Assembly (NCBI GenBank): GCA_004794655.1
Contig: SMMW01000614.1
Location: 1,738,501 to 1,802,500 of the forward strand
DNA length: 64,000 bases
From: Marisa cornuarietis
Taxonomy: Eukaryota > Mollusca > Gastropoda > Architaenioglossa > Ampullariidae
Direction: 5' to 3'
Shown here: piece by piece, positions 1-12,267 of the stretch
How the letters are laid out: each line of letters starts with the position of its first letter
Numbering within the stretch: the first letter of the stretch is position 1
Program-made: the position numbers and the translations under genes
Notes under the pieces: generated by a model
Database searches by the model: none
The model's input: the letters and a program-made list of their open reading frames with translations, nothing else
What the model was told of the DNA's origin: nothing

Positions 1-359
1 GGTTATTTGATGGAATGTGCACTACACTCCTATCATGTAACTGGGTTAAAACCACAGCGTGAGGGGAAAATATTTATCGTTCATGCGTTTCATCCTACAC
101 TTTTATCGGTATAAATGCATAAGTTCAAAATTTATTGAAAGTCCACAAATATCACAACAGTTTTGACTGTGACCTACCATTTGTAAGAAAATCTGTGTGG
201 AGCGCATTTTGTGCAGGATGCTGACAAGTCACACTCAGCCATGTCTTATTTATTGCATACCCTCTAGGGTCAGATATGTGTGGATAGTGTATTGTGTATG
301 AAAGGGAGAGAGTTCTTTGTGTGCGTATGTACATGTTTGTGTGTATATATGTGTGCACA

Positions 360-390
<31 letters not shown>

Positions 391-817
391 ACGTGTACGT
401 GTGCGAAAGGACTGTGCGTTGCATGTGCGGGTTGCAGGAGCGGATGAATTTACGTTTTTATTTTTTATGCCTTTCCTTTGTCAGGCTCATATATATATAT
501 ATATTACGGTGTAAAGTGACATTGTTGGTTTGTGTGTGTGCGTGCGTGCTTGTGTGTGACATATATTTGTCAAGTAAGTGGCAGCCATCATAAAGACATT
601 TTCATATACAATAAAATTTTGCAAACAAAGGAAGACTCCTTAATTATTATTTTTAACATAATATTTACCGCCCACTATGGTAATTTTTACTATCCAGTAA
701 TAACAATACACACCACCTTGTACCATCCATTATTAGTTCATGTTCAGTATCGATGTTGTGGTACTCTCAGACTATTGGAATAATGGGATTTTGGAGAGAA
801 TACCCGCTTGAACTAAA
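1..817. other. No gene seen; GT-rich tract
   Basis: The stretch is AT-rich apart from a (GT)n/(GC)n tract at about 359-392 and GT-rich DNA near 530-560. The open frames here are artefacts of the GT repeats. The region just before 818 could hold the promoter or 5' UTR of gene A, but I see no clear motif. Confidence 0.5.
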
Positions 818-3250
818 ATGACTGATATTAGTGTACGAAGATATCATATTTTTGACAGCATACCTTTTGCAGCAGACCAGAATACTTACCAACAAATGGA
901 AATAGACACTGACAGCCCTTCTCGCATCCATAGAGAATCGGGTTGCATGGTACCCATAACTTCCGATCAAGATGACACAAGCAAAGTTGAAAGTCTTCAG
1001 GACCGAATATTTAAAATCCTCATCATTGGAACTTCTGGAAGTGGTAAGAGCACAGCTGGAAATATTCTTCTTGGCAAGAAGCGCTTTCAAGTGTCCTCAA
1101 AAGATAATCCCTTCACTTCCGAAACAGTGGCAGCCATTATTGGAGAAACTGACAGGGAAGGCAGACGTTTACAGGTGATTTGAGTTTTTATTAAGATCAA
1201 AATGTTTTTTCAAAAGCTCAGTTAATTTAATTAGTGCAACTCAGTGTGAGATTTTAAGACTCTCAATGCAATAAATACCGTATACGACTGTTTACATATT
1301 TTTAATTTATTATTTTTTTAATTTTTCTTTCTTTCTTTCCTTCTTTTTTTCTTTCTTTCTTTCTTTCATAGTGTTTACTCATTTATTCCATGCTTTATAG
1401 AACAAGAGGAGTACAACATTATTTCTTTATGATCGGGTTAAGCTCGTTTTAAATTATAATTCCAAAAATATGAGTGTATAATTATGCTTAATTTGAAAGA
1501 AATTACTCTCCTGTACTGGAGGTTTTCTTACACGATCAGAGTATTTGTAACAGCGAGTGCGCATGTCTTCAAGTCAAATGAGAAAACTTCGCTGAGGTTG
1601 TCGTCTTCAAGAAGCAATTTTTTGCCCCAAAAATAAAACAGCTGACTTTGGAATACAGCCCTACAGATTGAAACTTTATTTAGAAGCTTTGAATGAAGTT
1701 AAAAAAATAATTAAATGGTCCAAACTGAATTCATTCAACAGACTGGTAAGTCAATCAGATCAAAATTTAACGGGCAACAATAGTGACAACTGACTGCTGG
1801 GAGGATTTTTTTACAATTAAAAATATAATGATAGTTTGAAACATGTTTATTGATGTAAAAACTTATTTCTTCCTCATTTAACTGCATGCAAAATTTTCTA
1901 TTTACTTTCTGATACTCGCACGTGTTCCCGTTTAAGCTCATATTTATCACACTCACTTCTTTTTTCCCCTTTTTTAGCTACTTCGATGACGCACATCAAT
2001 TGTGCCCTCACACTGTCAGTTGTTGTTAGCATTCTGCTGGATAAAGATACGACTGATGATGTGTTTGTGACTGTCACACGATGTTACTTGTGGACCACAT
2101 AATCTAGCAACTGTTGATGTTGCATATCTGGTGCTTGATCTATCAGCAGTCGTAGTTGGTTTTAACATCTCGTGCTGTTGTATAGTCAGCTCTGCTGTAG
2201 GAATAAGATTTCTTCTTTTTACTGAAAGTGCAAGACTTGCTTGTACTGTATAAGTGACTGGATAGCAATCCATTTTGAAATGTTTTGAGCAAATTCTTGA
2301 GTGTGGTGTGGGGAAGAAGTTTGTACGGCTCGTTTGAACAAAGCAGAGACCTGTATATACACATACATACACATCTATACACATATATTATATACACATC
2401 TCTGAACAAAGTGATCCACTGGCGTTTGCTGCCATTATCTTTAGGATTTCCTTCATGAGTACAAACTAACTCCCTCTGAGTGTCGAAGAGAACGTTCAGC
2501 AACAGCACAATGTGTCCTGGTCAGTTTTCTTTTACCGAGGATTGCATCTTTTGTCTTTCACTTCAGCTCGTGCAGACAACACTATTTTTAGAAATACGTT
2601 CGTTTCGTCACTTCCTGTTTTCTCGACAAATCCAGGTGTGCTTTAGAGAAAAATATTACTATAAAATCTGTCATGCCTCTCTGTCATAAAATACCACCGG
2701 AACATGTTTTTGTGATACTTTGTGCTCTGTTTCCAGCGATTTTCGCTGAGCGGTCGCGTTGTCCTTTAACTAGAACAGTCTAACACCTACGTGGGAGATG
2801 TTCACTTTTGACTAAGTTGGAAATTCCCAAAAGTGTCATTCTTGCTGTTGTTATCTGTCAAGGTGTTAGACACGCCCGACATCTGCAGTGCAGTTTTAAA
2901 AAACGAATATGTGGCGAGATGGGAATTAGAAAGATGGCAAAAGATGTGTCCGGAGCCAGACCTGATCCTGTTCACCATTCGCTACAGTCCCGCTGACCTC
3001 CACACCACTCTATCGAGGTTCACTAGATTCAAGAGTCTATGGAAGGAGGACTTTATTCGGCAAAGGCTCGTGGTGCTCTTCACATTTGGAGACGAGGAAG
3101 CACTGGATGAAGAGAATTTCCAGAAGAATGCAGCTTTGCAGGAGATTTTTGACTATGCCGGCCATCGCTACATCATCTTCGACAACACACTCGGTGTCAG
3201 CGAGCAAGAGAAGCGTGTTGGCCAGGTCTTGCACTACCTCAATGAGTTAA
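818..3250 (+). CDS. Gene A, AIG1 domain 1 (exons 1-2)
   Basis: Exon 1 (818-1174) encodes an acidic N-terminus and the P-loop GTSGSGKST, ending at RRLQ before donor GTGATT. Exon 2 (2863-3250) opens VLDTPDI, so the G3 glycine is replaced by Asp. It continues with LILFTIRYSPADL, a diverged conserved box, and VVLFTFGDEE at the G4 position. It ends at NEL plus one base, before donor GTACGT. This is the most diverged of the four domains: the RCDVRYTAEE box present in the other divergent copies has degenerated here. If the donor at 3251 is skipped, a stop follows at 3259-3261, giving a possible short single-domain product. Confidence 0.72.
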
Positions 3251-6200
3251 GTACGTGTTGACCAGGTCTTGCACTACCTTGATGAGTTAAGTACGTGTTG
3301 ACCAGGTGTTCCTGTACCTTGACTAGTTAAGTACGTGTTGTCCACGTCTTGCAGATGAGATAAGTAGGTGTTGACCAGGTCTTGTGCTACCTTAATGAGT
3401 TCAGTTTTTGTTGTATCTCACTGCAAACAACGTTAATGTTAACAGATCTTCTATTTCATATTCAGCATATTTTAACGTTTCTAACAGTTAAGTTGTCAAC
3501 ACACCTGCATATATGTGCACGCATATCTATCAATGGGTTATCTTTTACCTGAGTATAATGAAGTCCCCTTATATCGGCCTTTAAATGCTAGTAAATGTAC
3601 TTTTGAATGTCCATGGGTGTGTTTTTTCAGAATCTGCAGAACGTAAAACAGATTTTAAGGGACAAGAAAAGGATGAGCACAATGTATTCACCCATGAACT
3701 CGGTCTTAAGGTGCTAATCATCGGCAAGACCGGTAACGGAAAGAGCACGGTGGGCAACTCCATTCTGAACAAGATTGTCTTTCCTGTCACCACTGGGCTG
3801 GCCTCGTCCTGTACAAAGGAAGAAATAAGAAGTGATTGTAGACAAGGCATTAACATTACAGTGAGATTTGGTTAAACAGATTTTACTTAGAGCTTTTAAG
3901 TCATTTACTTTGTTTCAAATTGTTAAGCTATTGGAGTTAAAAGACAACGAATCGGGCTGAGAAATGGATTATATTTATAGTCTGTAAGTAGCACACGTCT
4001 GGATATATTTATTTCAAGCTATTTCAGGAGTATTGTTAAGATGAATTGGAACTAAACTGAGATGCAAAGCAGTGAAAACTAGAAATGAATGAATGTATTA
4101 AAATAAGTAGAAGTGGCGTTGACGACAATAGTAGTAATTTTTTCCCTGGCATAATAAATATTATTTAACTGTTATGTTCTTGGATTTGTCTGAGGGCGTT
4201 GTAAATGCAATCTCATTAAAGGTGATTGAAACTCCCGACGTCAGCAACCTTTCTCTAGAAGACAAAGCTGCAGACGATGAAATCAAAAAGTGGTCGGAGT
4301 TCGATCCCGACCTCATCTTACTGGCCATTCGCTGTGACGTACGCTATACAGCAGAGGAACATGAGATTTACAAACAGATAAAAAGAGTTCTTGGGGAAGA
4401 ATATGTCTGCCCAAGGTTAGCTGTGGCCTTCACCTTTGGGGACAGCCTTAACACAGACATAGAGAATGAGTTGAAATCAGTTTATCCAGAGCTACAAGAG
4501 GTTCTGACTGATGCAAGACGTCAGTATATTGTGTTCGGCAATGGCGATCAAGAGGATCATAGAGAGAAACATCTTCGCGATATTTTCGACTTTGTGTCAA
4601 AGAAAGGTAACTTTCTTAACAATCTGCTGAGCATTTTAAAGAACATACACTTTTTTCTTCTAGCGATTGTGAATGGGTGTTATTGAGCATCAAAATAAGG
4701 GTTTCATGATATTCTTGCAGGAGAGATGTTCTTTAAGAATGCAGATTTGATAAACTCAGTAACATGTTTGGTGTTAATCGCACATGATTTGTAGTACTTG
4801 TGGGGTAAAGTAAGTTTGTCACCACGAATAGCTCATCAGTTCTCCAATGCACTTGAAATTGTGACATTTGTAGGGAAGCCGAAAAAGGATGCCGAAAACC
4901 TCCCATCAGAGTCCACACCTGAGTTGTCACAGGCCGACGGCCCGAACATCGGGGAAGCCAACATATTCCAAGACAGCAAGCGAGAAATCTCTTTATTTCC
5001 TGATGAACCACGTAAGTTTTGAGAGAGAAAGAGAAACATAGAGAGAGAAAGAGGAACCGGGGAGTTTGGGAAAGAGATATCATTAACCATAATAAATAAA
5101 TATTCTACAAATGATTTTATAGAACAAAACATTAACATACTGATCGTCGGCAAGACTGGAAATGGAAAAAGCACAGTGGGCAACTCTCTCCTGAACAACC
5201 CCGCCTTCACTGTCACTAGCGGTTTAGCTTCATCAACCACATGCCTTGAAACCAAATCAGCTCGAAGATACGGAGTCAACATTAAAGTAAGACAGTTATC
5301 GATAAAACTGTCAAATTTATTTGCAAAGATCACAGATCATAAAGACAAGCGTCGAAATTCTTTATTTTCGTGCGTATTACTTGTAATCTGATCGTGTCCT
5401 CGTCTTTAATTTACATGCCTGTGGTCTACTCAGAAAAGCATTGTAAGCTAAATTTGATGTGTATTCAATAGAAAATATATCAATCATGATGTACAATAAT
5501 TATTAAAATGCAATGTGGAATGTATGTAATATAATAAATATAATGTGCTCTTATTACAATTGAATGTAATTTATCAGGTGACTGACACTCCTGACGTCAG
5601 CAACATGCCTATCGATGACAATGAGGCTGACAAAGAAATCCAAAGCTGGCGGACATTACAACCTGATGTCATCTTGTTGACAATCCGCTGTGATGTACGC
5701 TACACACGAGAAGAGTTCCAGATTTATGAACAGATAAAGAAAGTTTTGAGAGATGACTACCTCTGCCCAAGGCTGACCGTGGCCTTCACCTTTGGTGATC
5801 GACTGGACAGAGACATCGGGGAGGAACTGGAGGGCGTGTGCACAGAGTTGCAGCAGGTACTGAAGGACGCAGACGATCGTTATCTTGTGTTTAGAAAAGA
5901 GGAGGAAGAAGAAAACAAAAGGAAGCATATTGCGCATCTGACGACTTTTGTGCCGAATCTTGGTACGTGTCCTTGATGTTGTTCTTGTTTTTTGTAAGTG
6001 GAAATAAGAATTGTAAATGTAAATCATAATTTGGATTAATATCGTATTCTGGCACGAACACTCCACTATACGTCCACAAGCCTCCACACACGCACGCACG
6101 CACATGCACACTTCCGCTCAGTACTACACACCCTCAAACACTGGTAAAAAAATAATCTTTGTAGTGAGTCCTAGAAACAAGATTTTCTGCATGTTTTTGG

Positions 6201-7395
6201 TAGTCCAGACAAAGTTCTAATGCAGTGGAGACTAGCGCCTGCAGTTCGCCCATGACACCGCCTATACGATGAGACATTATGGGGTAGCATAGGTCGGTGA
6301 CTCAGGCAACAGGCAATAATATTTTATATGAATAAACCAAGTGTGTTCTATTGTTCTATCTGGCATTACTCAGAGTACTAGTCTTGGTTTGCAGTTTGTT
6401 TTAAACAATATGCTCTCGTGTTTAAAAATTATGCAGGTACCATTAACACATCTTTTATAATAATCAGCAGAAACTGAGGGAGAAATAAAAAAGATTCTCC
6501 TCCTCGGACCCCCTAAAAGCGGTAAAAGTTCAGGTGGCGATGCCATCGTAGGCAGACCAGTGTTCAAGGCCGGCACAAAGACTGTCAGGTCAGCAACATA
6601 ACCGAGGTTAACGGCACGTGGTGCCAGGTGAGTCTTGAGCACAGCACTTTTATATTGTTCTTATGATACTCAGGTGACGCGTGTCTGGTATCGTTTGCGC
6701 TTTGCATAACAAAGTATCGAAATAGACCATCGCGGCGAATGTGTAATGGACTCTGCACTTCAGTTCTCCAGTTATTTCCCTTTTAACACACACTTAAAAG
6801 CTGTGAGCTCTCCTTGACAATATATCTGCACAATTCTGTTAAATCTAAGACATATTCAGTATATTAAACGAGTGTAATTGCCCACTAGGATAAATAAGGT
6901 TGGTCATTGTCATTGTCATCACTTGATTATTTGCAAATCCACGTAAAGATGCACCGAGAGAAGTACTGAAAAATAAGATTGCTGTAACAAGATTTTGTTT
7001 TTTCCTCGAAGGTATTCGATACACCGGGAATATCGAGTGCCGTTGAGGAGCAGTTAAGCAGCCTGCTTGAAGTGACGCGTCCCGGTCCACACGACATCTT
7101 CTATTTCGTCAGGGAGTCCGTCGCGGAGACTGAAGACCTCAAACTGTTCAGGCAATTTCAAGACTTCATCGGGGAGAGCGTAGGGCAGCACGTGATACTT
7201 GTTGCTACCAAGGATGAGGAGACGGTCTCTTATCTCCCAAAACATAAGCGAGTAAAAGACATGGAATACATTTTATGTGAAATGGATGAAGAGGCGAAAG
7301 GTGGCAAAACAGTTTGGCTAATTAAATATTTTACCTTCAAGGTAAAGAAAAAGATCTTTGCACAATACATTAAACATCTCTTTACGGCCACGTAG
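818..7395 (+). CDS. Gene A: four-domain tandem AIG1/GIMAP GTPase, nine exons
   Basis: Proposed exons are 818-1174, 2863-3250, 3631-3860, 4222-4606, 4874-5011, 5123-5286, 5578-5962, 6468-6627 and 7012-7395, all with AG/GT borders. Phases alternate 0,1,0,1,1,0,1,0 and match at every junction, so domains 1 to 3 join in frame without forcing. Each domain is a P-loop exon plus a G3/G4 exon. Exon 5 is a 46-residue polar linker. The spliced product would be about 863 aa, against 200-300 aa for a typical GIMAP. The start at 818 is the first ATG of the open frame, 63 residues before the first P-loop. Exon 8 carries a one-base frame break (see the domain 4 entry), so domain 4 may be lost or the reference may be wrong. 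The family binds guanine nucleotide and oligomerises on membranes; a role in immunity is inferred. The alternative is several adjacent genes, but the continuous phase matching argues against it. Confidence 0.72.
1319..1369. repeat. (CTTT)n tract in gene A intron 1
   Basis: An imperfect tetranucleotide tract. The rest of intron 1 (1175-2862) shows no further AIG1-like coding sequence. Confidence 0.8.
3215..3404 (+). repeat. 40-bp minisatellite that copies an exon end and its splice donor
   Basis: Five tandem units start at 3215, 3255, 3295, 3335 and 3368. Units 1-3 are exactly 40 bp; the last two are 33 and 37 bp. Unit 1 is the coding end of gene A exon 2 plus its donor (AGTTAA|GTACGT). Units 2 and 3 repeat the same donor at 3291 and 3331, while units 4 and 5 have decayed. 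Only the donor at 3251 precedes the in-frame stop at 3259. Confidence 0.9.
3631..4606 (+). CDS. Gene A, AIG1 domain 2 (exons 3-4)
   Basis: Exon 3 (3631-3860, phase 1 to 0) gives LIIGKTGNGKSTVGNS, a perfect P-loop, then TTGLASS (switch I region). Exon 4 (4222-4606, phase 0 to 1) opens VIETPDVSN, so both the first Asp and the Gly of DxxG are changed. It has IRCDVRYTAEE, VAFTFGDS at G4 and ends near DFVSKK. Reading through the donor at 4607 stays open to a stop at 4686 and adds a short hydrophobic tail, so intron retention could end the protein here. Confidence 0.75.
4874..5962 (+). CDS. Gene A, linker exon and AIG1 domain 3 (exons 5-7)
   Basis: Exon 5 (4874-5011) is a polar, Ser/Pro/Glu-rich linker with phase-1 borders on both sides. 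Exon 6 (5123-5286) encodes LIVGKTGNGKSTVGNSLL and TSGLASSTT. Exon 7 (5578-5962) opens VTDTPDVSN, then has TIRCDVRYTREE and VAFTFGDRLDRDI. Exon 7 is 385 bp with the same phases as the 385-bp exon 4, and the two proteins align without gaps, so domains 2 and 3 look like a recent internal duplication. Confidence 0.75.
6468..7395 (+). CDS. Gene A, AIG1 domain 4 (exons 8-9), with a frame break in exon 8
   Basis: Exon 8 (acceptor before 6468, donor at 6628) has a working-looking P-loop, GPPKSGKSS. In that frame a TAA follows at 6599-6601. The expected continuation ITEVNGTWCQ, leading into the splice, lies in another frame, so about one base is missing near 6580-6590. Exon 9 (7012-7395) opens VFDTPGIS, so the G3 glycine is kept. 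It has VILVATKDE at G4 instead of TFGD, and ends at stop 7393-7395. Domain 4 therefore belongs to the canonical class, unlike domains 1-3. The break could be real pseudogenisation or an assembly error. Confidence 0.6.
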
Positions 7396-8228
7396 GAAGT
7401 TTCATAGCCTTGTACTTTTGTAACAGACTCGAAGAAAAAGGTAAATGAGTTTACTGGGGTCTATAATTAATGAGGTGTTACCTAACTGCGGAGATAACAT
7501 GTGAGGGAAGAAGCTTTTGTCCCTTGTACATTTAACACAAGAAAGGCTGACTAAAAGCGGTCGTTAGAGAGAGAATTTTACCTGACCTTTACTATTTTGT
7601 TCTCCAGATAATTAATAAGTAGCTGTTTAGTCTTTGGTTTTGAGTCTTTTTAATTCGTGTGTATGTGTTTGCACGTATCACACAAAATATATATCCGAAC
7701 TTTCATGGTCGAGAATCGTTGTATTTCTATTAATAGCAAACATGTACACTTTCTTTGTCACAAAGTGCATTCGATGCATTTTTTTATACATGCCTTCACT
7801 TTACTCAATATTAGATGAGACCTGTTGTGTGAGGACATTCAGTCACACGAGTGGGACATTTTTTGTGATAAAAACTCTAGCAGAATATTATTTTTAGGTA
7901 TCGATCAGAGCATGAGTAAGGGACATCCGGGTAGATGGATAAAATATCTGTAGATGGCTATTAAGATTATATAAAGCAGTGAGAACATTTTTGCTTTGAA
8001 GAATATTTATCATTAAATACTAGTTATAAAATGAGTTGTGCTGCCCGAAATTATTGTTAAAACTAGGTTTTTGATACATATTTTAAAAACCCAATCATCT
8101 TTGTTACTAACAATTTTCTAATGAATGTAACACAGTTCATACAAATACATTGAAATATTCGATATTGTTAATGAAATAATATATCAATGAATGTTTTCTG
8201 ATTAAAAATGGCCAGTAAGAACCTGGAA

Positions 8229-8478
8229 CCAGTTGCACAACACGTTTCTAAACCTTAAAACTGTTCTAAAGAAGCAAAATCTCTTCTTAGCCAGTTTGAT
8301 GCATTGCAGAAAAACATAGAAAAAATTGTACTGACAGGACGGAAAGTCACAACTTTATCTTACTTAAAGCAGTTTTAGTTTTAAAAATTCTAAAATTGTG
8401 GTGTGCACTTTAAACTAATTATCTAAATAGAGTTAAGACCTAAAAGTGTTTAAAATTAGAAATGTGTTGTGCAACTGG
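8229..8478. mobile_element. MITE family 1, copy 1 (about 250 bp)
   Basis: Terminal inverted repeats begin CCAGTTGCACAACA and the right end is TGTTGTGCAACTGG. The interior is AT-rich and non-coding. Two other copies lie at 49933-50184 and 59352-59608, in the opposite orientation for most of the interior. No target-site duplication is obvious here. Confidence 0.8.
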
Positions 8479-10986
8479 CTCTGAGCTGTAACAGGGGAAA
8501 TAATTTTAAATATTAGTTATTTCCATTGTACGAATCCTCTCCTTTCAGTAGATTAGTGATAAGCAGTAGTATTTACAAACATTATGACCTGCGTCGTGGT
8601 CTCCTAGGCTAGTTTGCAGCTGACTCATCTCTTAATAGGCAACAACCATTTGAAAATGATGATTCAAGCCGACAACTGATGATAATGATGCCTTTAAAGA
8701 TTTCTTTGAACAGTTGAAAAAAAGAGTTCTCAACAACTGTGCAACGAAGAAAAGGGAACAGTTCCAGCATTCTTGACATTTTCTAAAGTAGACTATCCAT
8801 AATCTAAACTGTCATCAAGTAATGTTGAGAGTCACACTAAATATTTTCAAACCAAAAAAGAAAGGTCTATTAGAAAACCCACATACACTCAGAGTCATAC
8901 AAACGTCAAGAGATAGTTATTACTCTTTGATTTACGCAAGCGCTGGCAAAATGAGAACATAATAAGTACCATTCACAAGTTCTTGCAGACTATCAATGTT
9001 CATTATGCAGAATGATATGCAAATGACGGTCATGACCCTTCTGGCGGACAAACACTCGTCGTCTGTCACTCAGTGTTAAAAGCAGGCGTTCTGATTTGTT
9101 TGAAAAAGAAATGATAATATATTCTTAATCTTTTCATTAATTAATGAAATAGTAATTAGATAAACTGGTTATTTTAAATGTTTTTCGGATTATGTGAGAA
9201 AAAGCATACTAAACTGAAGTTAAAAACAATAAATTCCCTGCGCATATTATGATCTTATCACAAACAAATTTGCAATTTTATTTGTTTACCATTTGATGGT
9301 GAACTTTCTTTGCAATCTTGACAGGAGTAATTTTGTCCAGAGTAGAGGCATCTCGTATGAAATATATCAGGCTGGGACTGTTTCACGCAGAACAATGTGT
9401 TTACACGATGTAGTACTGTACAACTTCACCAATAGGTCTGTCATAATGTCATTTCAATCATCACATCTTTATCAATTTCAGTTTCATTATTACATCTTTG
9501 TCAATGTCCGTTTCGCCTCTCAAAATGCATGGGGTGATCCCGACAGTTAAGAAGCGACTCTCATCACTTATTGACGTGAAATTTAAAGCAAGGAGATTCA
9601 TAGATATCTTTGGTTTTTAGGTCTGCGTACCTGGAAGAAAATGAAAAAACACCCGCCTTTGACAAAATAAAATATAGACCTACTAGTACAGTTGGGTAGC
9701 TGATCATCATGTGTTATGAACATCGAACAATAATGTATTCTATATAGGCGATGATATGGTTTCATTAAAATATTTATCTCTGGTTTTGCATTTCTGTTCT
9801 TCGGAATACTTTCCTGGTCCGTCCTACAGAACAGAGCGAGTTGTTTCAAACCACATCCCAATCTTAACACATCTTATCAAACTTGTCACATCCTGTGAAG
9901 TACATTATCAGTACGCACGCGCATGTTTGTATGTGGCTGTGTTTGTTCAAGGGTGCGTGTGTACGTATGTTCGGCCGCGGCATGCATGCCCGCAAAATCA
10001 AGGGGAAGATGTTTTGGAAAAATCCTGTCTTACAGACTTGTCTCCCCTGTTTAACACGTGCACACTCACCACGAACACCACGTGAAGCGGCAAACAAGGT
10101 CTGGCGCTAGAAAGACGAAATGCAAAAGACAATAACGACGATCATAACGGGGAAAACTTGAATTAGAAATTAAAGCTTAGGATTAACGCACACCAACCAG
10201 CCAGCCATAGTCCACGACCGAGGCATAAATGCTTCTTCTTCTGGGTAATGTGCTAACCCCTGCTAGGTGGGGAACAATGCACATGTACGAGAGAGCATGC
10301 CGAAATCATGCGCGCACGGAGACAAGCAAATCTCGCATGACTGCTTTATTTAGAAAATTCAAAGATACATTCGGTTGTTTGTGTTTATCTCCGTGCCATC
10401 TAATAAGGCTATATCACGGCTCAAACATTCAGGCATTTTACAAACTCGTTTATCACAATTGCTTCATCGTCGTTGTCACTAATCGCTGCGGTTCGTCAAA
10501 CACGTGCGTTAAATAATCCACTGCGACGATGAAATGAAAGCTTCACATGATGTTCACTATATACACAGCTCATTAACCTGTATTTCGGAGTCTTTCTTTT
10601 TATCAATTTCGATCAGAAACTAAAGAGTAAGCTCACATTTTCAGCTACATTGGCATAAATTGGCAGCCACTCGGTAGAAGCGGAAGGTGCAGAGAGCAAA
10701 GTTTATTCTAATAAGCAGTGCCTAATATTTTTTACCCAATCTGATTTATTGACGACTAACTTCAGCAAAGTGACCTCTTTAACATTATGTGATTTGATGT
10801 TTGAATTATTAATGTTATGCATAGCAAAGCGGCTTTACATTTTGTTGTTTTTTTTCGTTTTAAGCAAACATAAGCAAAACGAACCTAATCTCAGCTATAA
10901 TCAGCATTTTAAAAATATTATTTTACTTGTCCTGAATCTTCGGGAATTGGATTGGGTCTGTTTTCGACGGGTGTCCTCATATGTGG
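8479..10986. other. No gene recognised
   Basis: AT-rich non-coding DNA between genes A and B. The open frames at 9293-9550, 9756-10085 and 10229-10516 match no family I know and have no codon-bias or splice support. Confidence 0.5.
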
Positions 10987-11482
10987 CTAATTTACCTTTC
11001 GATGTGGAATGCGTAAAATGCGACTCAAAAGATCTTCAACGTTTCTGTCGACTTCAGTCTGTTGTGCATGGCAGTTAAAGACCACGTAGTTATTGTCGGC
11101 ATCATTCAGCACCTCCTTGAGTTCCTGGCACACATTCTTGAGCTCATTCTCAAACTGGCCTGGCTCCTGATCTAGCCTGTCACCGAAGGTGAAGGCCAGC
11201 ACCAGGCGATCACAGAAGTCAGGTCCCCACAGCTCTTTGATGTTCTGGTAGATGACGTGTTCCTCGGCGGTGTAGCGAACGTCGCAGCGGATAACCACAA
11301 CCACTCCTACCAGACACCTAGGGAAGTCTGCGGACTCTGGTAATTCGTTCCAATTTTTCCATCTGACCACTTCATGTTTTCTGTCAGCTTCAGACATCTC
11401 ATAGTTAAAAGGATCAAGAGTGTCGACTATCTGTAAACAGAATTTACATAAAATGCATCTTGCTTTTGGACAATAGGCGAGC

Positions 11483-11550
<68 letters not shown>

Positions 11551-12207
11551 GGAAAATTAAAGACAGTCACGCGCATGCAAAATGCAATTTTCACGTTTAC
11601 ACTCCTGAACACACAATAAAAATCAAGTTTTGCCTATCCTAGCTTTCATATAAAAGAGAAGCTTCAAAGAATACTATTGGAAGCACTTGTAATTGTACAG
11701 ATATCTGTTGAATGTTTTAGTCTTTGGTTTTCTTCAAAATTATTTCCTCTAAAGTATCGTTGTAAAGGGCAATAATCTTGCGTTTTTTCAGTTTAGATCA
11801 GTTATCTCCCTTTACCCACGTAGTCGTGCGTCCCTACCTCTCATGGTCATGTTTAGTAAGCATTAAAATGAGCATTAATTTCTTGTAAACCCAGTTTGAC
11901 AAACTCATGAGAGAAAAAATTCACCACACATTAGTCAGTTTGACACCTACTTTGCATGAGTTATAAACATTTTAACTTTACTTCAATGTCGGCTGCTTCC
12001 TTGAATCTGCAGATTGTCTCCAATGTCGTACTACTCATACCAGTTCCAACGGGAAATCTGTTGTCATGATGACCAAGAATGAGATTTGCAAGGGTACTTT
12101 TTCCATTCCCAGTCTTGCCTACGATGACAATGCGCGCCGGAGGCTTTTCAAGTTTTTCAAAAGATTCTGCATGAGAGTACGTTTAAATGATTAAATCCTT
12201 CTGCAAT

Positions 12208-12267
<60 letters not shown>

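Noticed and set aside
818..7395. Four separate single-domain genes instead of one gene A
   Set aside because: Domains 2-4 have no ATG placed before their P-loops at the acceptor, and phase-1 junctions match at all three inter-domain introns. It is kept as the alternative until transcripts are seen.
9293..10516. Several frames of 75-109 codons between genes A and B
   Set aside because: Overlapping on both strands, AT- and Cys-rich by chance, with no family resemblance.
11427..11612. Open frames of poly(Val-Cys) or poly(His-Thr) over CA/GT tracts (also near 294-593, 18492-18703, 27563-27771, 41658-42003, 49497-49860, 61895-62254)
   Set aside because: They are translations of microsatellites and have no domain or splice support.
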